Positions 10,892-23,700 of a DNA stretch of 64,000 bases are shown in pieces. The notes beneath the pieces are model-generated. The model was given only the letters and a program-made list of their open reading frames with translations, searched no databases and was not told the DNA's origin. The stretch comes from Marisa cornuarietis (lineage: Eukaryota > Mollusca > Gastropoda > Architaenioglossa > Ampullariidae). Made by a program: the position numbers and the translations under genes. Each line of letters starts with the position of its first letter. Positions within the stretch are counted from its first letter, which is position 1. The DNA is taken from the NCBI GenBank assembly GCA_004794655.1, contig SMMW01000614.1:3474501-3538500 (forward strand), in the 5' to 3' direction.

Positions 10892-11460
10892 AGATTAGAC
10901 GGACATCGGCCAAGAAACAGACCTGAACAAACCTTTTTTTTTTCTTTTTTTGTGTTAACAGTGATCCCTTCGGATACATATTTGTTGTTTTTATGTTTCA
11001 AAAATGTATTTTATGTTTTGAGTCAAGTGGAAGATATGACTAAATGCTTTTTGATTTGCTGTAAAGTGTACCTTAGAATGTCTGCTACTAAGTTGAAAGC
11101 TGGTTGGTGGTTCTTCAGGAGGACTGAATGAAAGTGCAAGAATTTGTTATGAGCAGCAAAAAGACAAAAGAGAAGGTTGTGAGGGACCCTGCCTATTTTC
11201 TTGCCTTTTGACTGAAACTTAAGCACAGACAGAGCATGTCTGGGCCTGGGGAATCGAATATAATACTTGATTGCTTGAAATAAAGCACAAAGCTTTATAC
11301 TATGCTTGAAAGTTGGATCAATGCAGGGTAAAATGCCTGGGTGCCTGATAAATGAAGAGTATGGTAAGTGCTTGGTTGCCTGAAAAAATGTGGGGTGAAT
11401 ATTTTAGGAACATGTATAAGGTAGAGAATGATAAATGTTGAAAGAATAAAGGGTAAGTTA
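10892..11460 (+). other. CAD: CAD 3' UTR with candidate poly(A) signals
   Basis: After the CAD stop the sequence is AT-rich and non-coding. AATAAA occurs at 11279-11284, giving a 3' UTR of about 400 nt, and again at 11445-11450. Either could end the transcript. No GT-rich element decides between them. Confidence 0.5.
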
Positions 11461-13299
11461 TGCCTAGGTTGAAGGTAGACTGGAGGGTGACATATCATGA
11501 ATTCCATCTAAGCAGCTTCTGACATGGGGTGTCTTTGGTTGGTTAAGCAAATGTGACAGTTACTTTCCTGGTCCCATGGCTGGAGCCAGGGCTGACATGG
11601 ATGACAGCACAAAGATGTGGAAATCAAGTGATGACCAACTAGTGATCTCGTCAATTATTAGTGCTCATGACATGATCCTTTTTTGTAGGTTGATGGTATT
11701 TGAATGAGAATTTGTTGTCTTACTATTTTTTTTTTTTTGAGCTATTGCCATCTATCATGAACCCCCAAGATATTTTACTTGTTCACAATTGTTTCTTTTT
11801 CTTGTAATGTTTTTAGAGATTTTTAAAAAACTTCTTATTTTGCTAAGTGTATGCTATGTGTTATAGAGTGACTAAAAATGATTAAGCATTTCTAAGAACT
11901 ATTAAACAATGCACAAAAAGAAAACTCTAGGAATATTTAATTTTATATACAATCAGGTTTATACCACATTTTTATCAGGTTCTAAAATGTATGTGCATGC
12001 ACGAGCACTGTTGGTGAATTCAGCAATAATTTAGTAATAATTACAACAGTATTTTGTTAAATATTTGTTGAGCACCATGGTGCATTTTCCCAAAAGTTTG
12101 CACAGTATATGTGCACAATGAAAGTTTTGAGAAGTACCATACAATCTAATAAAACTAGTGATAGGGTAGCATTTTCATTCTTATTACAAAAAAAGATGAA
12201 CAAAAAATTTTCCATTGTATCTTTAGTGAGGAATAGACAAACTGTTGGTAAATTCATGCAGATGTACACATAGTTAAAGGTATATAGATATATATGCTTT
12301 GAAATATAGGAAATAGTGTGGCATATTTTTGTGTCATATTACAGATTTAGAAGCAGATCTTTAAAGGGAAAAGTAATGCTTAAAACCCTATTTTGTTTTG
12401 TTTTTTAAATACAAAAGTGAGATTCACAACATATACATTTTGCCAGACTGTTTTTACTTTTATGGCCTATTTGCTTTTTGTTCTTGCATTTTGTAAAAGA
12501 TAAGTATGAATAGGAACTTCACAACATCCGCTATTTATTTAGCATATTTTTGTCTCCTTTTAATCTGATTAAATGAATGCTGCATTTTAAAGAACTTTTA
12601 AGCACAGTCGTGAGCTGTTTGTTGAGCAAGGTATCTTTGTTGATAAATGCTTTAAAATCTGCATGTCCAGCTGTAATAAGTACTCTCAACAAAAACATAA
12701 TAAGAAATAAATCAGCACTTAACCTGTTTTTCTAAACGTTTATGAACTATCACAAGTTTATATGAGCAAAACTTACAGTGCCAAAGTTAAACGAATCTCA
12801 CATTTTTTAATTGGAAAAACGTCTGTTTATTCAGAACAAAGTCCCTTATACAAACTATTTCAGAGATGTTATATACCAATATTTCGCTATGGGCATTTTT
12901 AGTGGACTTTTGGGTAGGAATTTGCTGGTTGTGCATAGAGATGATTTTTGCCGATGGTGCCTTAAGTAAACCTTTATTCTTAGTTTAATTTTTTTATGTC
13001 TTGTTCTAGGTCTTCCATTTTTTTGCTGCCTGCAATCCGCCTATGAAAATGCATTTAATTTTTTTCCTTCATAATAAAAAAAAGATTTTGGGGGACAAAC
13101 TTTGCTTCTTTTTTTTCTTGTAATTCAATTTCTGTGTGAGGAATGCTGCATGGATACTTACAAGAGAGTGGAAAGAGGATAATAATGATGGCGTTCACCT
13201 ACTTAACATGAGTGGCTGCTTTACAGGGTCACACAATAATCTTATTGTTTTTGAGATCAGCGCCCATTATTTTATGTTTGTGTTTTTACCTATTTTGTC

Positions 13300-13375
13300 A
13301 AGTGCTTTGAGCCTGCCTTAGATGGTGGGGTAAAGCGCTTTATAAATATACTTTATTATTTATTATTATTATTAA
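13300..13375 (+). repeat. LINE/SINE 3'-end tail
   Basis: CAAGTGCTTTGAGCCTGCC, then AAAGCGCTTTATAAATA, then a TTATTATTATTATTA tail. This is a retroposon 3' end on the plus strand. Confidence 0.6.
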
Positions 13376-15079
13376 TAAGAGTGACCACTTAGGTGGGAAA
13401 GTGAACCTACACTGACCCGTACGTAAATGCGACCATGCCCATGTCACAGAGATGTGACATGAGGCTAATAGTCCAATACCACACAATACAGATAAGACAA
13501 TAGCAGCTCGAAATAAATCATTTTATTATGTACCAGTAAAAAAGACCATTGTACAACAGCAGAGATTAAGAAATGTTGTGGACTGGGAGAGTTACCTCAG
13601 CATAGGCCTTTACTCACCAAGCAGTCCGACATGGATAAAAATCTCTGAGTAGACAATGAGTGTGACCAAACAAAAGTAACCACAGCTAAATACAGTATTG
13701 TCCCCTAATTGACTAGTATACATTATACAGAGTATACAGGTGTGCTGAGTACATTTAGTAAACACTGGACATAGTTAAACACAAACTGTTTCAGCATAGC
13801 TGATAGCTGAATATAAAATTGGATGCATAGCTATGGCTTGGTCTTCCTTTTTAATTATTTGGTTGTGGCATGCCGAACAAGGTCCTTAACTTTCATTCAT
13901 CTTTGGAGAAAATGTATTCCATGAATCGTGAGATGGTGTATGTATGGATAAATGCTAAGCAGTGAATCGGGAGCTAAATTAGAGAAAAGTAAATAACTTT
14001 ACAAAAGATTTGAAATTAATAAAAGGCTTATATGTAAAATGGTCTATCCATTTTCCCTCATGCATGTAATCACAAATAAATCATCTTAACATGCTGCAAT
14101 ATGGGGTATGCTGTGTAATACTGACTGTGTCAGCAGGCAGACATTAACGGCTGCTTGCCAACTACAGTAAATAGTCAAAAGTCAGTGTCAAAATCCAGTA
14201 AAACAAGATAACTGCATCATTTCAACGTCAGATTTTTGCTTTATAGTACACACAACAATTTGGGAAGTGCTATTGTAAATTTTATATTCAATACTTTGGG
14301 ACTTTAACCAAGACAGAATTATCAGGCGTGAAAAGAAATTGTAGAATCTTTAAAACAAAACAAAAAATTTAATGATCAACAGCAGTTTTATAAGCAGATT
14401 CAAGCCAAACAGCAATAAGAATTATTCACCACAATTTATAAGGTCTGCATCTAAGTCTTTCTTTTTTCCTGTTGTAGCTTTTAAGTCTATTTTAAAAATG
14501 TATCATTTGGTAATAAACATAATGACAGATTCATCAAACTCTGGTAAATGGGACAACAGAATCAGATACTTCAATAAAACTGGATTGTTTTCCCAAGCTC
14601 TGAAATACTTTTGTTTGTATGATTGTCCATATGATTGAAACAGGAATTTATCCTCAGGTTTTAATTGTCTAAAGGCGCACATACCATTTTGAATATCAAA
14701 AGATCCTGATATGCCAGTAGCATGTCATGTTTGTATGGAAGAAATATAAAAGATACAGGACCTGGACAATGAAGATGATCAGAAACATGGAAAGCTCCTA
14801 TAATGTACGCCTCACATGAGTTAATGATCAAATGGATGACAGAGAAGGTGGTGGAAGATGTTTTATCAATGTTAGGACACAGTAAAAATCCAATCAAATC
14901 CTTGGTCTGCCTAAGTCTCTCACTTCTCTCAATCACACACACACACACTCCAACAGAAACAGGGCTTAACTGATGATCATAGATGGACCCAACTCTAAAG
15001 ATGGTTGTCTATGTCTAAGAGTGACATGATTTTAAATGGTTAACGAGAACATCTTTGATCTACACCTGGTATAACCAAG

Positions 15080-15690
15080 ACGCAATATGCAGTAATATCA
15101 CAACTGTCACATGTATATAACAGAGTAGAGTAATATCACAACTATAAGATCTACAAATGCTGTCAAATAATTGCTTAGAATAATATCAAATTTGTTCATC
15201 TCTTTCCCTGGACTGTCTTCTAGAGTATTCCACAATATCATTCCTGTCAGACTTGTATGGAGTAATATATCTCATGGACCTTAAATGTCATGGTCATGAA
15301 TCAGTCTATAGTAATATCTTGAATCTAAAAATATCACTGCAACAGAAAAATCTAATGTCACATGTATCAGATCTAAAGATGTATCATGAACAGCTCACAA
15401 TAATACCCATGTTAGACCTTTGGGTCACAACATCTGATAGAACAAGCCACTAAATATCATACTTTCCATTTTATAATGGACACACACACAGAGTGTACAG
15501 CAATAACTCACATCTTGTATCTATACCAATAATATTATACCTCTTAAAATTATTGCATCACATCTGTAGAATATACAGCTCTCACTGTCCCATAACAATC
15601 TGCAATAATATTTAGGAACTGTAATGGTATCAGTAACATTCTGATTAGCATCACAATATCTGCAGACCTTTACCCTCGATTTGATTTAAT
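15080..15690. repeat. Degenerate array of AATATCA-containing units
   Basis: The word (G/A)TAATATC or ACAATATC recurs about every 30-80 bp (for example near 15091, 15131, 15180, 15233, 15261, 15310, 15400, 15605, 15650). It is often followed by a CA-rich stretch such as ACAACTGTCACATG or ACAACTATAAGATC. It looks like an old, decayed tandem array rather than a gene. Confidence 0.4.
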
Positions 15691-18600
15691 ACTAGCACCA
15701 TGTCACAACTTGTATGGCAATGCACTGATTTTCTAAGAAAGAATTATTTTCCTCAAAACAACTTGGAGGAGCCACTTGAATTATGAAACCACCAGGCCAG
15801 CATAAATGTTAATAAAGCTGAAGCCAAAAATGTGTGCACATACACAGTCACTGAATTCATGAAGCAGCAATAAAGGTGCTTTTAAACTGTCTAGATGATG
15901 CTGAGCCATTAGTGCAGGAATTAACCATTTTATTTTCATAAAACATCAGGATACATCCTCTACTCATGAACAAGAACATAGGCCCATAAAAGAAGACATC
16001 TCCCAAACGTTCTCTCCTGCCCAAGATTAGAAGTGGGTGCTCCTGATTGCTAATCATAATCATGATCATCCTAGTCATAAAGTGAGAGGGTGTGAAATTT
16101 GTGAACCAGTCGAAATAATGGTCATATAAGAGTAGACACAAACTTGGCACTGACCTTCAACATTTCTTACAGAAGCAATTGTGAAGCAAAGGAAACAGCT
16201 TTATTCCTTTCATAGCTCATTCGCTCAATTTACCCTGGTGTTTTTTCTCTTAAAAACATGCAAAAACAAAATAAAAAGCAATCACCTTAAAAACCCTTAT
16301 GACCCTGCTTAAATGACAGTACAAAATTGTTTTTACCAGCTGACGAACTTTTTTTTTACACACTTTACCTAGTGGCTGAAATGGAATATTATTGCAGTTT
16401 ATTAAAGGCAAGTTTAGCCTAAATAGTGCCCTCACATTCACAAATATGGATTTCTATTTAGGTTGTGACAAAATAAAAACCTCCCACGACATGAAACTAT
16501 TGAAGTTTTAGAGACAGACAGCGCACTACAAACTACAAAAATAAAAAAAAAGTATTCATCAGTTGTTCTATGGATACAATTAAAGAGACAAACAAAAGCT
16601 TAAATATGTATCTACTCAAGCAGAGGTTTTCAACATTATGTATAGTCCATCAGCATTAGGACAAAATTTACAACTCCCTTGACAAATCTCATCTTAATTA
16701 CAATGTCTCCAAGCTGTATTAGTAGGATAGTATGCTATGAAGCAGTGCTAAAACAAGAAATGAAAGGGGCAAGCACAGACCAACATAGGATTATAAAGTT
16801 TATGTGTAGTTCGCTTGCACACCTTGTATCACAGTGCATGCTTTAAAATGACTAAGAATTCAGCAAGAAGTGTCAAGTCCTGAGATGCAGTCCCAACACC
16901 TTGTGATCATAGCTCATTCAACACAAGCTGGCATGATACAGATACATCCACCCATGTAGGCCTGAATATCAGTTTACATAAGCAAGATATGGGTGAGGCA
17001 AGCTAGTGAAACCTGCTGCAAAGAACACCGTCAACAGAAGTCACTAGACAGCACAGTTACCTGCCAAAAGGCATTGATTAACTGTCTGAGGAAAGTTTGT
17101 ATTCTTCACAGAAATGACGCACACAGTTTAATCAAATCACCTTAGCACTTTGCTGTGGTTTCATGGGTTGCAATAACTAGGAGTCTTCAAATTGTCACAG
17201 AGGCGTGACCTGACAACAAGCCATACATATGGCTAACACCTCTCTGCACTGACTGAATGAGGGCATATACAAGGATCACGATGAGAGATTCAAACCTCAA
17301 ATTTCCTAGATGACTGCAGAAAAAAGGGGGTAGTTTCTGGAGTCCATAATAGAAAGCTGATGACTAGACAGCAGAACATCACTGCATCACAAAAAATTAT
17401 GAGATGATTAAATCTATGTAAAAAGCAATATCCATACCTAGCATCCTGTCCTCATCATCATTGAAACAAATGTACATTATGTGTAAATGTCTCCTCACAT
17501 AACTTAAACAAATGCAGGCATAAACAACAGGATAAACAAACCCTATCTACAGAACAAAAAGTCAAGCATAAAAACAAGACTAATGCTAGCCAAGCTAACA
17601 GGTTTTTACAAGTTCTTGGTTCTTGGCTTGCAGACGGGTCAAGTTCACCTCTCTGATCTTGTTAAAGGTCTACACATATTACAGTGTACTCAGCTTATAG
17701 ATAAATCAAGTCCACATTCTTTCCAATCTCATTAAAGGTGTACAAATATTACAGTGTCGTGTGTATTTCGGGATCCTACAGCGTAGACAGGATCTTTGAG
17801 AAAAGAAGATAATGGCAGCTATTAACAGGTCCAGAATCTAGAAAGTAGTGTCCTGATCCAGCACAAACATCAAGACAAATGCACCTGTCATGGTGATGCT
17901 AACAGCTCAAAACATGCCACATCTTGCTGACATGTCCTATGTTGGTGCCTTGGCATTAAAAGTGCAAGTTCATAAGCCTGGTCTAAATGCTGCAAAGTAA
18001 TAAAGTAAACAGTGGATACATTGAATGAATTAATCTCACACCTGATGATAAGTGTTTTTAAAAAGGGAATTACATGAAAATATGATGCAAATTTCAAAAT
18101 TTAAAATTACTACTTTGTTCTCTTGCCTGCAAGTGTACAAATCTGCTGTAAGGATTCTTTACTAAAATGAAACAAAGGGAAAAAAACAGCTTTGGAAAAG
18201 ATATTGCTGAATACATTTTGTGAAGGGATTTAAAAAGTGTATTAAACAGTGTATTAAAAAGAAATGGAAAACATGTTTTTCGACTAAAATATTCCCCGTT
18301 CAGTTGAACTCTCAAAAAAATTTCGTACAATATACATTTTAAAAAGCAAGCTGCTACAAGCCTGCCAGCTTTACAGCCGTAGCAAAGCTAAATAAAAACA
18401 GTATGTCAATACAAAGTCGTATTTGTATAAAAATATGAAAGCCTAAAACTATACCAAAACATCACATGAGCTCTTCTTACCTTTAAAAAAAAAATCCACG
18501 TTTTCTTGCTGCTGGTGTGTCCAGGCCTTTAATATACTCTGAACATACTATGGGCAGGTGTGAAAAGTACAAAATCTCAATCTGCATGTCAAGGGATCTT

Positions 18601-19074
18601 TCTATATTCTTTCTTCACAACAGATTAATTTTGTTATGGATCTACCTTCAAACTACAGTGGAAACATATGCACATGCTCTCACCTGGACACTTTGCACCT
18701 ACACAAACATGCATGCACGCATATGAGTATATATCAGTAAGTGTGTGCATGTACACACATTCACCATCTTATAATTATTTTTCACAACTTACTGTTCTGA
18801 ATACTAAAAAAAATCTTGCTGCTACATAAACTGATAAAGACTGCAAAGTGAAAAAAATTTTTTGTTACATATAAAAATCGCAAAATATGCATGAAGTCTG
18901 TCTTTTAAGTTTAAAAACCAGTTTTTGAGGTCCACTCACAAGACATTTACTCCTTCTGGCTATAGTCTTTGCTCATTTATGTTGCATGAGAACTTTAGTT
19001 AGAGAGCCCCAGACACTAGAGAACATGGTCCAAAAATATGACACTTGTCAAAACATCACATGCAATAGCTTGGT

Positions 19075-20777
19075 CTACACAAAGCGTGGCGTGCGGTCCT
19101 GGCTCAGTCCCTTGGCCATAACACCGGAGGCAGAAGTCTGACAGCCTGTCTCTCCAGGCTTTGGGTCATGGCACTTTTCATGAAACTTTCGACTGGGATT
19201 GGAACAGGATGAGGGTGCTGTGGGAACTAAAGCCATGGTGTTTCTACTGGTGTTGTTAGTCCCTGCCTCTGCAGACTTGCCACTGACAGATGTCCTAGAT
19301 GGTGCAATGGATTTTGGTAGCCCCACAGAGGCGCTGCTCGTTTTCACTCCAGATGCACCGATCCTTGCTACAGAAGATCCTCCCTTACGAAGGGTAGCAG
19401 CTGTTTCTGTTGTGGCTGAAGAAGTGGAAGATGATGAAGAAGCACTGTAAGACCTAAGTGATGACTCAAAGCTATGACGCATGGAGCTGGTACTGATGGA
19501 TGTGGAGACTGTGCCACTCTGCTTGTGGCCTGAGCTGCTGGATGGTCCTGATGACGAGCGACTAAGTGAAGTGGAGCCTGTAACCTGTGAGCCAGATAGA
19601 CGTCGAGGAGATGAAGAAGACACACCACTGTTTGTACTGGAGTATCGTGTCAGGACAGGCCGACTACTGCTTAAGCCTGAGCTTCCAGCCACCCCACCAG
19701 CAGAAGTGGTACTACTCAGCCCCAAGATATTTGCCCGACGCTGACCAGCACTAGTCGTTGCAGTGCGGATCTTGGTAGAGGAGGCTGTTGCAGCCTTGCT
19801 AGTTATGGAGGACGAGGATCGCATAGCTGATAAGTCTGACCTGGAAATTATGCTTGTTCCCATCTTGGTACCTCCGCGGGGTGGTGACTCTGTCCGTAAT
19901 GATGTCTGGCTGGGCTCAGTTTTTTCAGGCTGTTGACCACTTTCCAATTTTTCACCATCCCTGCTTGTGACTGACCTTTGTAACTCTTCTTCATCCTTGA
20001 TCTCTGTACTACAAATATCTTCATCGATCTCTAGGCTAAATGATTTAACCAACTGCTTTCTTTGTTTGTCATCTCTGGGACTGCTTTCCTTGTTCTCATC
20101 TTCTATGATAGTTTTCATGGCACCATCATCCTGGTTCTCTGAACTAACTTTGACTTTACTATCCACTGACGGCATTGTTACATCTTTGATAGCACTGCCA
20201 CTCTCACCTGACAGCACGATGCCTAATTTAGGATCTGACTTGATGGCCGACAAGAGTTTCCTCTGTTCTAGTTTGAAGCGATCTGCTCGGCTATCCCGGC
20301 CAGGACTGGTGTTGCCATCGGAAACTGAAGAGAGGGAAGTGGTGGAGGCAGTTGATGGATGACCCTTGAAAGCTATGCTTAGGGGATAGCTCCCTGCTAC
20401 CCGGCTGGCTGGCCCTGGCCAAGTAGAGCTGTCCACCACAGAGAAGGCAGCATCGGTTTCGGCCTCAGCCAGTGGTGCAGATGATGGTTGCACTGGTGGG
20501 AATGGTGGCTGAACTGCAGTCACAGTTTGCACTGAGGGAATGATTTCTAGCTTTGATGCTTCAGCTGTTAAGGATGGTGTCACTGGCACAGATGTCTGTG
20601 AGCCTTCTGTCAGCTGTGCAGGTGATCTCACTATCAGGGGAACAGGTTTTGACAGCGGTGTGAGTGCAGTTGCTGAATTGCAGAGGGGTGCTGCAGGCTG
20701 CGTACATACTAATGATGAGAGTGGCACGGTGGCTAAAGTGGATCTTGGGACCATCTTAGCAACAGCAATGTTATTTC
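19075..20777 (-). CDS. Last exon: 567-codon Ser/Thr-rich tail ending PRFV
   Basis: A single 1703-nt exon encodes residues 1023 to the stop. It begins GNNIAVAKMVPRS, is rich in Ser, Thr, Ala and Pro, and contains a Lys/Arg-rich patch with SPGRDSRADRFKLEQRKLL and an acidic patch with KSFSLEIDEDICST. A long middle part is nearly all Ser/Thr/Gly/Arg (including SSSSPRRLSGS). The C-terminus is QDRTPRFV. From memory, vertebrate ARHGAP29 (PARG1) ends in a similar -FV motif bound by a PDZ domain of the phosphatase PTPN13, so the end here may be a conserved PDZ ligand. The coding exon starts after TTTGATTTCAG; the upstream ATG at 20808 belongs to the intron. Confidence 0.88.
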
Positions 20778-23700
20778 CTGAAATCAAAGGCACTTTTGAG
20801 TTAAACATAGTTTACTGTAAGTGTAGCACGCACACTCAATTTTGTATAATTACATGAGTAAGCATACATAAAAAATAGTTTTAATCAAAATGATGAGCAA
20901 ACAAAAGGTGGCAGCAGGTTCAAAGAGTGGAATGTATCGATTTTAAATCATATAATACAAAATATTATAACTCTCAGTCTGCATATTAAATTCACCAGAG
21001 TTATTTCTAAATGCCTGTAAGCATACAAAAATTACACTGGTCAACACTGAAATTATTACTGACTTAAAAAGGTTCTAATCTGTAGTATCTTGGTGTGCTG
21101 AACACGAATATGACCAAGAACAATTTTTATTGGCTCTCGTTTTGAAGATATTTCATTTTCTATGTTTCACTGTGTAAATTTATCCAGGAGGACTGTAGAA
21201 TGATGTAATATTGCATCATATTGCATAATACCATTAGACAAACATCATCCAGAGTTTATTACATCATTTTCTGACGCAATGCAGTACTAATGCCAGGCGG
21301 GTGCAGAAGTGAGCTAACATCAGCAGTGTACTAAATAAATCCCTTAACATATTTCTGATTTTGTGGGATACAGTTTAAGCTACTGTTATATAAAACTGTT
21401 ATTATTTTATCCATTTAGTTACAATAAGAACAGTAATGCCTCAAAAGTGCGTTAATACTGTGGACAATTTTTGCTATATTTGTGAGGAAGTGACATTTGC
21501 CAACCAGAAGAAAGGTATCACTTCTCAAGTGAAGAAGGCATATTATCTTTACTTTGGATACAAGATTGGCGACCAAGACAAGCCCTGGGACCTGCAGATA
21601 TGCTGTGTTATATGTGAAACACAGCTTTCGCAGTGGCTGAATGGCAAAAGACCATCAATGTCGTTTGCAGTCCCCATGGTGTGGAGAGAGCTAAGCAACC
21701 ACACAAATGGCTGTTACTTCTGCTTGGTTCCTCCTCTTTCCGGCGAGATAACGAAGCAAAAGAAGTCGAGAATAGTCTAACTCAACAAATGTCTGCACTG
21801 AGACCAGTTCCACATGGTGAGGGACTTTCTGTTCCAGAACCTCCAGCAGAATATTCTCTTGATTCAGCTGATGAGGACGAGGGTGAGCCGACCTGTTCTT
21901 CTCCTGGTCAGTCAGCACGCAGTGATCCAGATTTTCACTGTGGTGCATCATCAACCCCACACAGAGTAACACAGGAAGAACTAAATGAGCTGGTTCATGA
22001 CTTGGACTTATCCAAGAACACAACAGAATTGCTAGGTTCAAGACTCCAACAATGGAATCTTCTAGAAGAAGATGTCACAATCATTTCATATCAAAAGCAT
22101 CACCAGCAGTTGGAGCCTTTCTTCGGAAAGGAAGATAATCTGGTATTCTGTTCTGATAATGAGGGTCTCATGAATGTTTTATAAATCAGTCATGACCTAC
22201 AAGAATGGAGACTATTTGTAGACTCTTCGAAACTGAATCTTAAGGCTGTGCTTTTGCACAATGGAAACGGTCTTCCATCTATTCCAGTAGCGCATGCTGT
22301 CGACATGAAAGAGGCGTAAAATAATTTAAAGCAGCTACTAAATTCCATTGAGTATAACAAGTACAACTGGCACCTCTGTGGTGATTTGAAGATACATGTA
22401 GTTGCCCTTTTAATGGGACTGTAGCAGGGATATACAAAATACATGTGTTTCTTATGTGAGTGTGATAGCCGAGCAAGGGAACTGCATTATTTGTGGAAGG
22501 AATGGACTCGCAGACAAAATGGAGTATTTGGAGCAAAGAATATCCAGGACCCAGCTCTGGTCGAGGCTCACAAAGTCCTGTTACCACGCCTTCACATTAA
22601 ACTAGGTTTGATGAACTTCGTGAAAGCCATGGACCAGACTTCACCAGCTTTATGATACCTGCACGAAAAATTCACTTGACTCAGTGAGGCAAAGACTAAT
22701 GAGGGAGTTTTGTGGGTCCTCAGATTCAAGAGCTTTTCAAAGATGACTGGTTCATCTTGCTGCAGGGTGATGTGAAACAAGCATGGAATTCTTTTCCCCT
22801 AGTGTCTACAAATTTTCTCGGGAATGTTAGGGCAGAAAACTATGATTCTAGTAGAAGACATGTTGATGCTGTATCAGAAACTTGGTTGCAACGTGTCTCT
22901 AAAGATCCACTTCCTTCGTTCCCATCTGGATTTCTTTTCTGACAACTGAGGTATGGTTAGTGATGAGCATGGCGAATGTTTTCATCAAGATTTCGCAACT
23001 ATTGAAAGAGGATACCAGGGAAAATTTTCCACTATCATGCTGGCTGACTACTGTTGGACACTCCCCAGAGATGCTCCTGAACAGCTGTACAAGAGACAGG
23101 CAAAGAAATCTAAGACGTAGTCTATGACAATGTTTTTACAGGTATTAACCATAGGTCAATTACTATTAGCATGCATTTTGTGATGTACACAATAATTATT
23201 CCAGATTACAAAAAACCCATAAAAAAACAAAAATCTAGAGCCAATTTTGCATTTTGATTGTCATGTTCGTGTTGAGCACATAAAACTTGATAAGAAATGA
23301 TTAATTATATTTCAGTAACATGACTTTTGTAAAAATTTATTGACCAGCTATCTTGTGCAATTTTTGTCTTATAATTTTATCACAATTTAATAAAATTATC
23401 ATAACCACCACTCAAACACTGTTTTTTAAAAGTAAAATTAAAAATATTTTCTAATGAAAACAGATTTTGTTTGTGCTGGTTTCATTAAAATTGTTTACAG
23501 CTGAGCGTCTACTCAAAAAAGAAATGCATTATTTAACTTTACGTCTGTAACTGCAAATAAATTCTCATTGACACAAACAATTTCCATCTCAAGTAAAAAA
23601 AAAAAAGTAAAGCATGAGCATAACTGTGTTAACTGGTTTTCCATATGAATTACAGGATCTTAGGAAAACAAAATGGTCAACCATACAGTTTGCTGAATCA

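Larger units (their letters stand above)
11461..19074. other. Convergent 3' region between CAD and the Rho-GAP gene
   Basis: About 7.6 kb of AT-rich sequence without a supportable exon on either strand. The right-hand part probably includes the 3' UTR of the minus-strand gene. Minus-strand AATAAA signals are available (for example 16205-16200), but I cannot choose one. A retroposon tail lies at 13300-13375, and a degenerate periodic region at about 15080-15690. Confidence 0.5.

Noticed and set aside
19967..20362. 131-codon plus frame
   Set aside because: Antisense shadow of the long last exon of the Rho-GAP gene, Ser-rich because of the codon composition opposite.
20778..20808. ATG at 20808 as the start of a separate 577-codon gene
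   Set aside because: The exon has an acceptor at 20778 and exact phase with exon 27; the ATG lies in the pyrimidine-tract region of the intron.
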